Assembly: GCA_013397795.1 (NCBI GenBank)
Contig: VZTJ01000751.1
Location: 248,257 to 312,256 of the forward strand
DNA: 64,000 bases
Direction: 5' to 3'
From: Orthonyx spaldingii
Taxonomy: Eukaryota > Chordata > Aves > Passeriformes > Orthonychidae
In this document: positions 13,691 through 25,100 of the stretch, piece after piece
Position numbering within the stretch: the stretch's first letter is position 1
How the letters are laid out: the number at the start of each line of letters is the position of its first letter
Translations under genes and position numbers: made by a program
The notes under the pieces: model-generated
Told to the model about the DNA's origin: nothing
The model's input: the letters and a program-made list of their open reading frames with translations, nothing else
Database searches by the model: none

Positions 13691-14270
13691 TTGCCAATAT
13701 TCAGCACGATCAGACTATCATATGAGAAGGATTGCAATACTTTGAAAATTACAATGATAGAAATGGGTGTATGTTACAAGGAAAATGTGCAAGTGTTTTT
13801 GAAATGAACCAGGGATTCATTAGATGAAGACAACAGACACATCGAAAGATGTGGAAGTGATAACTTAAGGCTGAGAAAAACCAGGACAACTGTCTGATCA
13901 CAGGATCATCCTGCAACGCAGAAGTTGGAGAAAACACATGCAACCATAGGACATGTTATTTCTGAGAGGGAAAGCAAGGCAATCCTTGGCTGAGCAACTG
14001 CCCTCACCCATGCCCACAGAAGTGAGCTGCCCCAAAACAGAAGAGGGATGCTTGATTGATGGGGAGTTGAAATTCTGCTTAGGAGAACATTTAAAATAAA
14101 TTCTAAAATGCAGGAAGACTGAAAGAAAATGTCATGGTAAATACACCGTGTGTTCAAATCAAACTGTGAAGGGGAAAGAAGCATTTTAGTCACTAAAATT
14201 TCAGGATTGTGGAGCAGCCCTCCTAGTGCAACAGGCAAGATGTTAGCAGTTTTAAGAGGAGTTTAATTAA
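13691..14270. other. Intergenic, nothing recognised
   Basis: Possibly more eroded LINE sequence; no motif seen. Confidence 0.4.
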
Positions 14271-14700
14271 TGGGACATGTCTGGGATGTAGGGGACTCAG
14301 TGACCCAGAGGTTCCTGTCCCCCAGTGGTGAGCCAGCACCCCAGGTCCACCACCTGGGACCCAGGTCTGGCTGTGACCATGTTGCCAGCAACCCTGTGCC
14401 CAGCCCAGGCCTTGTAGAGCCTGGTGGGGCTGTCAGGGTGGAGTCCAGCCCTGCTGCTTTCCCTCACTCTCTCCAGTGATGGTCGAGGGGTGGCAGTGCT
14501 GTCCCTGCCACCACCACCAACCTGCCTGGGGGCTACAGACCTGCAAGTTGCAGAAGGCACCTGCCTGGACTGTGTGTGTGGTGGATGCAGCTCCTGACTC
14601 ACCTGAGTGGGCAGTCCCACTCCACTACTCCCTGCTGATTCCATCCTCTGGGGCATTCCTAGAACAAGGCAAACCTGTGGTGGTCATGTAACCCAAGGAG
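14271..14700. other. Isolated GC-rich, CpG-poor block of unknown nature
   Basis: About 60 percent G+C by eye, against roughly 38 percent around it, with hardly any CpG. It is rich in CAG, CTG and CCACC words and open for about 119 codons on the minus strand (14297-14656). That translation shows no known domain. Not a CpG island. It could be an unrecognised repeat or a retrocopy; aataaa-like text (cctaataaaagtg) follows at 14740. Confidence 0.6.
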
Positions 14701-17700
14701 TGTTACAGAGCCTGTGAAAAAATTGATCCAGGTCTTAATATCCTAATAAAAGTGACAATTGCGAAGTAATTATTCAGTGTGGGTTGTGCTAAGGTTTTCT
14801 GTAGTGCACTGGTTGTAATTTCCTCACAGGCTTCGTGGCCATTCTAAAGAGATCAATATCAATGCACTTGTTTTCTGGTTGGAGAAACAGCTGCGAGGAA
14901 CTCAAAGGCCACCCAGCATGGTGGGGACAGAGATTGAAGCAGAACTGAGCTCTTCCTGAGGAGCTGATCTGGGGGTCTGTACAACATCTGCTTAGAGAGA
15001 CCTGGAGAGACGGAGACTCCCTTTCTTATGGTAGCCTGTTTCACAGAAGGTGAAAACCAGGCCTGTAGACTGTGCTAATGCTTTGTGCAGGACCTAACAT
15101 GCTAAATAGTCTGTCAGTGATATCAGATTTAAGTTTAGAAGATGACCATTTTTGATGGCAATGACTAGATTGGAAGAACAATAATACTTGTATTGGTTAT
15201 AGTACTGAAAATATCTTAAAATGTTTAGAAAAATCAGTCATTGCTCTAATGGCCAAACTGGATGGTCTCAGAAAGAGAATCTAGTCCCCATATTTGGCTG
15301 AAACTCCTTAGAATGCTTATTTCTCTTGCATTTTCATGGAGGCAACACTTTTTCCTGTCTCTTCCACTCAGGAAATAAACTCTTTTCCAGTGCTGTAATG
15401 GAGGATTGTAAAACCCTCTATCAGAACCTGTGATGGGAACCAGGCATCTATCCTGTTGCATGACACAGCATATCATCTGTGTCTTGCATGCAGTTAAAAG
15501 TAAGGGTCACATCCATTAATGTGCCTGTTGATGCTTTCCTTGAAGTATGACTCAGTGTTGGGGAGTACATTCCCTGAATTACATTTTTAAAAAAAATCTA
15601 ATCACAACAAGTTGTACAAGGACTCAGTAGGTTCTGTTTTCCATTTTTAAAATAAACTAAATATCAGATCCTTTGATAGTTTAAATGAGTGTAGCTTTTG
15701 AAATGGCCTGTGCCAGCTGAGGATATGCCTCCATCTCTCCTAGCAACACCTAATCTCAGCTTACTCTGGTGTTCAATGCTTTATCTAGAACAGGCTTGGC
15801 TAAATCCTTCTGTCTGCTTACATAGAGCAAAGTCATTTTAAAATTACTGGAGCAACCAGCAGAAATTTTCCTGTTGCAATAGAATCCTCTGACTGCAGAA
15901 AGATCATGGCATTATGGAAGCATTTTGTGCATTGGTCATGTTTCCACCCTTGAAATAAATAAAAGCCATTTGCCATATGTGAACAAATGATATGTGAGCA
16001 GGCTAACACTTAGGTATATTTGCTGAGGCTCTTCATCCAGTGGAAAATAAAAGGACCTACTTCTAAATGCAGATCTCCTGGAATTAAGGAATTAAAATCA
16101 GCTTTTTTATTTTTTCCACACTTTTCTCTACCATCTCCAAATATATACCAGTTAGAATGGAAAATCTAATTCTTAGAGCAAATGTATTGAGTACACAAAA
16201 TTGGTATGTGCCTATATATTGGTAGGTTAACCACTTTTCATGCTGTACTGGGACTTCTAGACACATGTACTCAGACAGCTATTTATGTGCTGGAATTTTT
16301 CACATAATTTAGGGGTATGCAAACTCATGCTGTTAGTTTAAAAATATAAATCCATTTATATAAACATGTGCAGCCAATACAAAATTCTGTACATGTGACA
16401 GCACTGAAATCATGAGTTAACCAAATGGGATGAACAAAGTTAAGTCTGAGAGTGTATAAACTCAGCAGGATTCTAGACAAAAACACCAGAGACTTTAAAA
16501 TAAAAAAGGAAATGTTTATGTTGGATGGTATTGAAAGTATAAACCATACCAGCAACATCAGTTCCTTCATTCTATAGTGCCCATGAACATCCCAAACTCT
16601 CTATAATATCCAGCCATGTGCCATTTTAAAACAAAATTATCCTCCCATAATTACTCATTTTTACTATTAATATGTGTTGTCAAGCAAACACACACTTGAA
16701 TTTATATGAAAAGAGATATAACTAACCTGTGTTTTTCATTTTGCTAATAATTTAAAATATAAGAATTCAAATTCATCTGTGTTTGTTTCCTTTGTCAAAA
16801 TAGTTTGCCACTCAAATATCTGAATGCTGTAGCTTTTATGAAACTGCATGAAACTTATGCATCATGTGACCACACTTGCTGTCTGATGAACAAAGATTGT
16901 GGGTATATGTACAAAGAATTTTTGTGATGGTTTGAAGAAATGTTTTGTGATGGTTTTGGAGTGGCCCTGTAGTCCTTTTTCTACTCATTAAAACTAAGAG
17001 GCATTTGGGATGAATGATAATGCTACAGAAGCAAGTTCACTCAGGTGTCATTTACCCTCAAATGTACTGTTTTGCCAGCATACATTGTGATTTGGATTAT
17101 CACTACCTTTTAGCATACAACTACTGAAATTATAATTTGCACAAAAAATAGTTTTTCTTGCAGGATTAATGCAAGAATAATATTAAAGATGAAGGAAAGA
17201 GCAGGCTATCTATTGTGCTCCTACCCCTTTGCATCTGAAAATCTCTTAATTTCATATATTGAAAGGTTTGTGGCATGTTCTTTTACAAACTGTAAGTGGT
17301 GGAAGAAGATTTTCTAAATGAGGAAGTAAGGCAGGGAACAGAGAACCTTAAAGTCCAGAAAGTCTAGTATAAAGCCCATTTGCCTCTTGAAATAACTGCT
17401 ATTTGCAGCTGAGAATGCTCATCAGGTTCCAAATATTTGGCTGTGATTCTCTTTCCATAAACATTGGAGTCACATCATACATGTCTACAGGGCTCAGCCA
17501 CACCTCTTCTGCCTTTGCCTGCCTGCCTCTAGTGGTGCAGCCAACACTACAGTCCAGAATACTCTCCTTATCATTCATAGTTCCTCCTTCTAAACCTTTC
17601 AAAATTTGTTTTGGGGCTGCAACAGGCTGTATTTCCCCACCTCTCTCCAGTTCAGAGTTGCTGATGTCTTTGTATGTTGGCAAACCAGGTTTTTCTTATG

Positions 17701-18324
17701 CTTCATGTGACTCTGATCTTAACCTACATGTAGCTGGTGATATTTTAACTTTCAGGAACAGTTTGAAGCTTTAAGAGCTACCTCCACCCTGTTGACCTAT
17801 TTAGCCTAAACAGAATGCCAAAACTTTGGAGATGCCAAAGGTTGTGCTAGTGAGTTTCATTTGGGTCTCCCACCCAAATAAAAGGGTGGAGAAATCCAGA
17901 TGCAATGTCATTCAGGAAGGCCAAAAGCCCTGCAAGACTCCATGAAAAATATTTATTTTTCATTTTTTAATCCAAACCAGAATAAACAGCACCACATCTT
18001 TTTTGCCTTAAACTCAAGCACAAGAGAAATTTGGACCTCCACTGAAGGTGGAAATTCTACATACCTGACCTTATTGTCATGTTTTTAAGCAGAACCACAA
18101 TGGTTTGAGTGAAATGTTTTGCTCAAAACAGAAGACAGTCTAGGCCTTGGGAAGTTTTCGTTGTTTGCATTTAAACGTGCATGATGAAATATTTTGACAC
18201 ATCTTTGCCTGTGTGTTGACAACGTATGTCCAGGTACCTTGTAAAAAGCAAATCCTAGGAGGTATCTACTTGAACCCATCCACAGCAAGAAAGTCTTCTC
18301 ACTTCTCTGCATTTTAGGTATAGG
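14701..18324. other. Intergenic, no gene recognised
   Basis: AT-rich. Opposing open stretches at 17399-17774 are low-information and carry no domain. A 14-base motif (ttttgtgatggttt) occurs twice near 16920-16957. Confidence 0.5.
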
Positions 18325-18349
18325 ATAGATAGACAGACAGACAGACAGA
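18325..18349. repeat. Short (GATA)/(GACA) microsatellite
   Basis: gatagatagacagacagaca then gacag: two GATA units followed by about four GACA units. GATA and GACA arrays are common in bird and reptile genomes. Confidence 0.9.
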
Positions 18350-18564
18350 AACAAAACTCAGCTTGTCACCAGTGCTAGCTGACAGGCTTTGCCAAAATGG
18401 ACTGCTCTCATCCTTTCCCCAATAGCTGTTGGAGGAATCCTAGCAAGAGCATCCCTATGCCACAGATAACCTGATCAGAAGTGCAGCTACAAAATTTCTC
18501 TAGAGCATTATGTAGATGGTGCCTACTGGTTGCCTGTTGGAGGCTTTCCTTATTCTGATTGGTA

Positions 18565-19106
18565 CTGAGCTTGGTTTGGAGATAATTAAATTTATTCATA
18601 GAAGGTGGTGGGGAGTTGTGTTTTGGATTTATGGTGAAAATGGTGTTGATAACATTGAGATGTTTTGATTGCTGTTGATTATTACACAGGGTTAAGGCCT
18701 TTTCTGCTTCTCAGACTGTCCCACCAGTGAGTAGGCTGGGAATGTGAAGAAGCTGAGAAGGAACACAGCCAGGACAGCCAGCCCCAATTGACCAAAGGGA
18801 TATTCCAGACCATATGGCGTCACCCTCAGCAATAAAAGCTGGGGGGTGGAAGTTTCATGGGGGCTGCCATTACTAAGGTACGGGCTGGACATCAGTAGGT
18901 TGGTGGTGAGCAATTATTTTTCTTTTGTGTCATATGTTTTTTTTAGTTGTCAATTTTTACCCTCCAGTTTTTCAAATAATTAAACTGTCTTTATCTCAAC
19001 ACATATTTTCTCACCTTTACCTTCTGATTCTCCCTCCATCTTGCTGTGAAGGTGTGAGAGAGCAACTGCATGGTACTTAGCCTCCTACTGTAGTTAAGCC
19101 ATGACA
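18565..19106 (+). mobile_element. Solo LTR, diverged near-full-length copy (same family)
   Basis: Shares long blocks with the 19.4-kb copy: gtgttttggattt, aaggccttttct, gacacagccagg-like, ccaaagggatattccagacc, and an ataaaa TATA-like box near 18831. Unlike that copy it keeps the 3' third (aattaaactgtctttatctc near 18978) and ends in a decayed form of ggttaaaccacgaca at 19106. The 5' end is badly eroded and is placed approximately. No clear target-site duplication remains. No retroviral gene adjoins it. Confidence 0.75.
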
Positions 19107-19411
19107 AGAATTGAACTGCCATATAAGCCCATTAACTTCTCCTGAAACCCTGGAAATCAAGTTTAGAACGTGGCTTGGGTAATTGTCATGAATGTGCATC
19201 TACAATGCTTAACTGGCTGTGTTTCTGTTCTGCTGCACTCCTAACCAGTGTTATTCTAATAGCAAGGGAGAAAAAAACCAGAATGGATGAGATTCATCTG
19301 ACTAAATAAAAGTATCTACAATAAAAATAATCACTTCTGGCTGCCTTTGTAGTCAATGGAGAGAAACAAACATTTATGAAATGTGATTCATCTCATTCTG
19401 AGGTAAGTGTC

Positions 19412-19772
19412 TGTGCTGGCTTTGGGTGGGATAGAGTTAATTTTCTTCACAGTGGCTGGGATAGGGCTGTGTTTTGGATTTGTGCTGAACACAGGGTTGA
19501 TAATATAGAGAATTTTTTGCTGTTACTGAGCAGGCCTTACACAGAACCAAGGCCTTTTCTTTCTCATTTTGTACTGCTGCACTGATGAGGAGTTTGGGGG
19601 TGTATGGGAGGATGGGAGGAGACACAGCCAGGACAGGCAGCACCAGTTGACCAAAGGGATATTCCAGACCATATGACACCATGCTCAGTGTATAAAGTGG
19701 GGGGAAGAAGAAGGGAGAGATCTTTGGTGTGATGTTGTGGGGCTGGCTGCTGGTTGGGGTTAAACCACGACA
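19412..19772 (+). mobile_element. Solo LTR, internally deleted, with perfect 5-bp target-site duplication
   Basis: Begins tgtgctggctttgggtggga and ends gggttaaaccacgaca, so it has TG...CA termini. It is flanked by gtgtc at 19407-19411 and gtgtc at 19773-19777. The TATA box (tataaag) is at 19691. Compared with the copy just upstream, it lacks the region between about 19730 and the terminal 40 bases, so the 3' portion of the LTR has been deleted. Its own duplication shows it inserted independently of the neighbouring copy. A 5-bp duplication is usual for ERVL-type elements. Confidence 0.85.
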
Positions 19773-20329
19773 GTGTCTAAACTAGTTTGCATGAATCATG
19801 TCCTAAAAATGCCTCATTCTCAACATAATAGGAAACTCTGATGACAACTTCAGGTGTAGGTTTCTTCACTTTAGAAGTCCTTATCCAAAGGGAGATGAAG
19901 TGAATCTCACATAAGGAGATCCCAAGAAGAGATAAACTACCACATAAGGCCAGACCATCTAGCTTACTACCACCAGAGACTGGTGCCTGAGACAAGATAC
20001 TTAAAGAATAATGCAAGACCAAGGCAAGTATTATCTTTCTTTGTTATACTCTCCCAGCTTCTGGTAGTCAGCAGATTACAGTTTCTGTGTGCCAGAGGTT
20101 TCCCCCTGAATCATTGCTTATTATGATGTCTTCTATGCATTTGTCTAGGCCAGTGAATTTATGTATCCCACTGGTCCTCCCCATAAAACTGTCCTCTGAG
20201 GCTTCAGGATTCTTGTCTAGGATTAAGAGTGTCCTACTGCTCCTAATCTGCCCACATACGGAAACTGTTTCAGTCTAATCACTCTGATACTTTTCTCTAT
20301 ATTTTCTCTATCTCTATATTTGATTTCAA
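19773..20329. other. Spacer between LTR copy and CR1 RT relic
   Basis: Nothing certain. 20090-20330 may be more of the CR1-type relic that follows. Confidence 0.4.
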
Positions 20330-20830
20330 CACATCTGTACTGCGTGGATCACATCGATGTATTTTGTTCTTAGTTTCCTTCCTAATATTTCCTTATGTTC
20401 TAGCTGTCTTTTTGACCACTACTGTGTATTACACTGTGTTTGTAGGTAGTTATTCACCATTACTCCAGAACTGGTTTCCTTAATAGTGAGAGTAAATGAA
20501 TAAATGAATCATAAGGGGGTTTTTTGCCTATGTGCATTGCTTTACACTTGTCAAATAAACTCCAAATTCTATGTTGTCCCTTAGCCCTAGAAGATTCTTC
20601 TGCAATTCTTTGCATTTATCTTGATTATGGCTACTCTGGTCTATTGTATATGATCTGCAAATATTGCTGCCTTCTTGTTCATCCAGTTCCTGTATAAATA
20701 TGTTAAACAGGACAGATTCCGGAACAGTTTAACACAGGACTATAGAGATATACTACTATGAAAAGTGCCCTCTTAGCCTCAATCTTTGCTTTGTGTATTT
20801 TAAGCAGTTATTTATCCTATAAGAACTGAG
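20330..20830 (-). mobile_element. Ancient CR1-type LINE fragment, reverse-transcriptase domain
   Basis: On the complement, 20640-20720 reads LFNIFIQELDE followed by a frame-shifted form of the FADDTKL motif (tttgcagat then catatacaata), the core of a CR1 RT domain. The + strand text around 20500-20580 (cattgctttacacttgtcaaataaactcc) and 20800-20820 (gcagttatttatcctataag) fits the antisense of the same region. Heavily diverged with several indels; boundaries are approximate. Confidence 0.65.
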
Positions 20831-22054
20831 TTTTTTTAGAAATTCTTTGATAGAGGACCTCACCATAGTCTGTTAAATTTTGTGGTGAGTATTTGCTAGT
20901 TAGGGATTGAAAGGGGTTTTCACCACAGAGGAATAAAGTGAATTGTAAAATATACCTTGTATTATCGGAGAACTGGGGCTTTAGATAGTGGAGGAAAAAC
21001 ATAGAAGATCATCTTATAATAAATAACAGAGGAATTGTGTGTAAACGGGAAAGAATGGGGAAAAAAGATAATTACTTTCATTATACAATAAATTAGTTTA
21101 AATAAGTTATGATACTAGTACTTGGAAAGAGCAAGGTTCAAAGGAGGAATCTTTCCTCTCCCTGTTTCAAGCCTGCTGCTTCAGAGTCTGCCTGCCTCCT
21201 TCTAATGTGAAGCCGTAGCACATCATGTGAAGCATAAATATGGATTTCTTCAGAGGTCTGATGACATTTTGTTGGAAGACACAAACATGTTTCCTGCAGA
21301 TTTGTGATCTGCAAGAATTCAGCGTGTGCCAGTACATTGGGGACTGTGCCATAGATCACAGTTCAAAATTGCCAGTTCACTCTATTTATTTACCTGGGTT
21401 AATAGAAACAAAAGAATATTGAATTGCAATTAAGCTGAACTTGGAAAAGGATTTATGAAACCTTGTCAACCGTGTTATCCAACACAATACCATTTGTGGG
21501 AGAACAAAGATTGTTCATTTAGAATATGTTGAAACCGTAAGTGAAATCACCTTACAAATATTTTTTCTCCTTGAACGGATAACATCTGACGGAGGAGAAA
21601 GCAATGCCTAACCCACTATTAAACATTACCAGGTTACCATTATAGTTAATTAGCAAGGCATTACCCATGATCCTCTGAAGACAATCACTTTCTGGCTGTC
21701 ACCCAGGCCTGCTGCAGTATAAGCTCACTGACTCCAGAAAGCTGACAAAAAGTTGTTTTTCTGCAAGAAGCATGTTGTGAAAGAAATCTGGTGAAGGTGA
21801 AACACATGTTGTTACTTCATCTTTAAGAGACCAATTTGATCACAGCACTTCTGATGTTCATTTCAATGTCATGGAAACTTTTGCATCAATTTAAAAAGCA
21901 TAACTCTTTATATTAATTGCTTTTTCTCTCTGGCAGACACCTAACTTTAACTAGAAACTTATTTTAAAGTTATACTATAGTTGAGAACTCAACAGAATAT
22001 GAAAATCAGGTCACAGTTTGAAAAACTGCAAGGTTTTTTCACCCTATGAAGAGA
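20831..22054. other. Intergenic, nothing recognised
   Basis: AT-rich. Overlapping short open stretches around 21138-21422 on both strands have no motif. Confidence 0.5.
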
Positions 22055-22190
22055 AGAACTTTGGAGGTCTGGATGATGGGACAGAGTGTATCCTCAAGTT
22101 CACTCGTGGCATAAAACCAGGAGGAGTGGCTAGTACACCAGGCTTATTGGACTTGTCTACAAAGATGGCCTTACAGTACTGCTGAACATG
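22055..22190 (+). mobile_element. CR1 LINE fragment, reverse-transcriptase region (tentative)
   Basis: The text ggaggtctggatgatgggac agrees with the CR1 stretch that codes for the linker upstream of the FADDT motif. gaggagtggctagtacacca at about 22121 agrees with the following part. No frame is open for long. Short and diverged, so alternatives are not excluded. Confidence 0.45.
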
Positions 22191-25100
22191 TTTGTGTGGG
22201 ACATGTGTGTTTGCTCTTTGCATTGTGGCAATATGGCCCACCTCCTGACCAGGAAAGTGCCAGCATTACTGTGGCTGCAGCCCATTCAGCTGCTGAAATG
22301 AATAGAATGTCATGCTTTAATCCATAATGACATATCCTGGTTACTAAAAAAGAGGGTCAGAGACCATCAAGGTGCTAGCTCCCAGCTAGCTGACTGGTAT
22401 GTGGATGGACCAGACAGTAAGCATGTCACTGGACTGTCAGACCTTTATCATACACAACTTGAGAACAGCTCAGCAAATATCAACACTGACTACTGGAGAC
22501 AGTAAAGGCAAAAAAAAAGGGATTGCTAAGGTTCTGCTCCTTACAGGGTTTCTGACTCATGGTGATAAACCATTTCTGATGGGCATCCTGGTATTTAAGC
22601 CCCCAGGTTTTCAAGGTGAATTTTCAACGACCTTTGAAAAGAACTCCTGCTTTTCCATTTCTTTCATCTTTTTGATCCATACTTTTATTTTAATGTTATT
22701 CTAGCTGGTGATGCCAGAAGAAATGAAGATCAGGAAAAACCTCACATGTCATTACTCAGCAATCTTGTTGCTCAGCTTGGCTGCATTCTCCACAACCTGC
22801 ATTCAGTACTTTGCTCATTGAAACACCAGTGTGCAGGCTGCATAGCCCAGAACACAGGTTTCATTATAGGATCTTGGTGACAGGGATATTGGATAAGAAG
22901 ACCTCATCAAGCAGACATGTTGGCTTAGCATTTCCCATTTGTGGAGCAAAATTTATTAAACAGAGAGTATGTAAATTAGTTAATTCACCAAGGCTTCATG
23001 GCTTTGTACTGGTGACAAATGACTCCTCTTTGAATTTTCTTGAGATGCTAATTGTCATTTGGCACTCCACATTGATACATGGGTCAGGGATGGTAAGGGA
23101 CAGAAATGGAGTATGTGAGAGAAGACTACCCCAGAAAACTAAGTAGCTTTGGACAGATGTTTTGTATAAGCTTGCCTGAGATTCAGAACTTAGCCAGCTC
23201 CTCATCCGAAGCGCACTGAGAGACTTCATCTGGAAAACAGGATCTACTCAAAATGGATGAACAAAGGCATTCGTCACAAAATTTGTTTGTGGATGCCACC
23301 CTCATTATAAAGCTAGAGCATGAAGATACCCTTCCCATCATCCTCCATATAGTAATGTAATTGTGTAAGCCTTCAGTTTTGAATTGTAGGAAATATGGAT
23401 TCAGACCCTCTTCATCTTAAAGACATTAAGATTTAGATTTCCTGCTCAAGTGGCTTAAACCCTGGCTGTGAACTAGTTCATTTTGTCAAAATAAATGCAA
23501 AAAAGAGAGCTAAGGCCAGAGAAAAGGAGGGAGATCTGGGCAATTTCCTGAAGGAGGGGAGTCCTGGACTTCTTGTCGGTACTTTCAGATAACTATTCCT
23601 GTTTATTATATCAAGAAGTCACTGCATAAAAAGAACTGAATTGAAAAAAACCTAAAACAAACCCTTTTCAGGGGCCTAAGTTTGTTTGAATCTAACCATA
23701 GGTCCTTCCATTGCTAACTTTTATGGTGCTCTATCTTTTTGCCCCTGCTATGAATTCCTTGATGCCTCTGCTGTGAATTCCCTTGGTTTTACTGTAGCAA
23801 GCATGGTGGCCTGTTACTCTTTCTTTCTGAGAACAGTGACATGACTGTAAGCTGTGCCTGTACATGCAGAGTATATGGCGCATGCTTTAGCCTCACTTCC
23901 CAGAGCAGAGGTATTATTCTTTCTTTGGCTCACTTGGTAATTTCACTAATGGCTGGGAGAAGAGTAATGGAAACCTGGAGATTTGGCTCATGAGATACAG
24001 CTGCTGTGCTATGAGTAAAGCCCCCTTTGGAGATATCATTTGGGGCCAATTTCCTTATTTTGTAGTCAGGCACAACTCCCATTGACGTCAACGGGAATTT
24101 TCCTTCCATAAAGAATGGGGGCTCAGGTTTGGCTCTGATTGTTTTGTCAGCTTGGACCACTTCAGATAATGCCATTATTCTAAACACCCATTGGTGGGCA
24201 GAGTGCCTCTGTAACGTATTTGAGACATCCTCAGGTTGGCGTAAAGAGGTAAAATAAGGAAAAACAAGTCATCAGCCAGCCTTTTCTTCAGTCTTCCCTA
24301 ATGCGTCTTGTATGAATTGTTGGACCTCCTCATACGGATAAAGATAGCAGGTATTTTGAATTTAATCTTTCAAAAAAGCATTTTAAATCAGACATAGGGT
24401 AATAGCTTGCAAGTAGAAATACTAATAAAAGTGCATCACATTCAGGGATATTCATAAATGCGCTTACTCCACCCCAAGCTTAGGAAAAGTAAATGTTATC
24501 CATTTTCACATAATTTTTTAGCCAAAGTCTTTTAAGCGTACAACTTTACAGCTTTTATAAAAAGGGCATAAAAATGAAAAATGTGTTTTGCAATGAATCT
24601 GCCACTGATATGAGTGTTCATTTAAATGGACCATGCGAGAAAAGAGGAAAAGATTTGCTACTGGGTTATTGCCAATGATATCCTTTGACACGTCTATGGT
24701 CTCATGTGTTCCTGATCAAGCAGTATAGAGCACTGGAAAATCCCGAACCAATTAGCTTGAAACTAGAGCAGTCTGTATACATATAATATGCAGTCAGAGG
24801 AACCTGACTTGAAATGATTGGCACTGAACTATGGCCTTTCTATTAACTTACCTTAAACCATTTTTGCCCTTATGTTAACACAGAAATTCACCAGCTCTAT
24901 TTATACCCTGGAATTGCATACTTCTGCTTAGACAACAGATTCAAACTGTGTTTTTACTAGTGGCAGCCATTTGGAATTCTTTCCTACCACATTGTATCCC
25001 ATTTCACTTTAAATCTTCTCTTCTGGACACATACAAGACTCATACTGCTGTAAAATCTAGTTACCAAATCTGGTAATTTATCATTGACATTACCCAGCGA

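Noticed and set aside
14297..14656. 119-codon minus-strand open frame in the GC-rich block
   Set aside because: High GC lowers stop frequency; the product is Pro/Ser/Arg/Gly-rich with no domain. Treated as chance.
14271..14700. CpG island / LGR5 first exon
   Set aside because: CpG is almost absent and no signal peptide or leucine-rich repeat is encoded on either strand.
17399..17774. Overlapping open frames on both strands (94 and 123 codons)
   Set aside because: No recognisable motif, splice context or homology; mirror-image openness suggests composition only.
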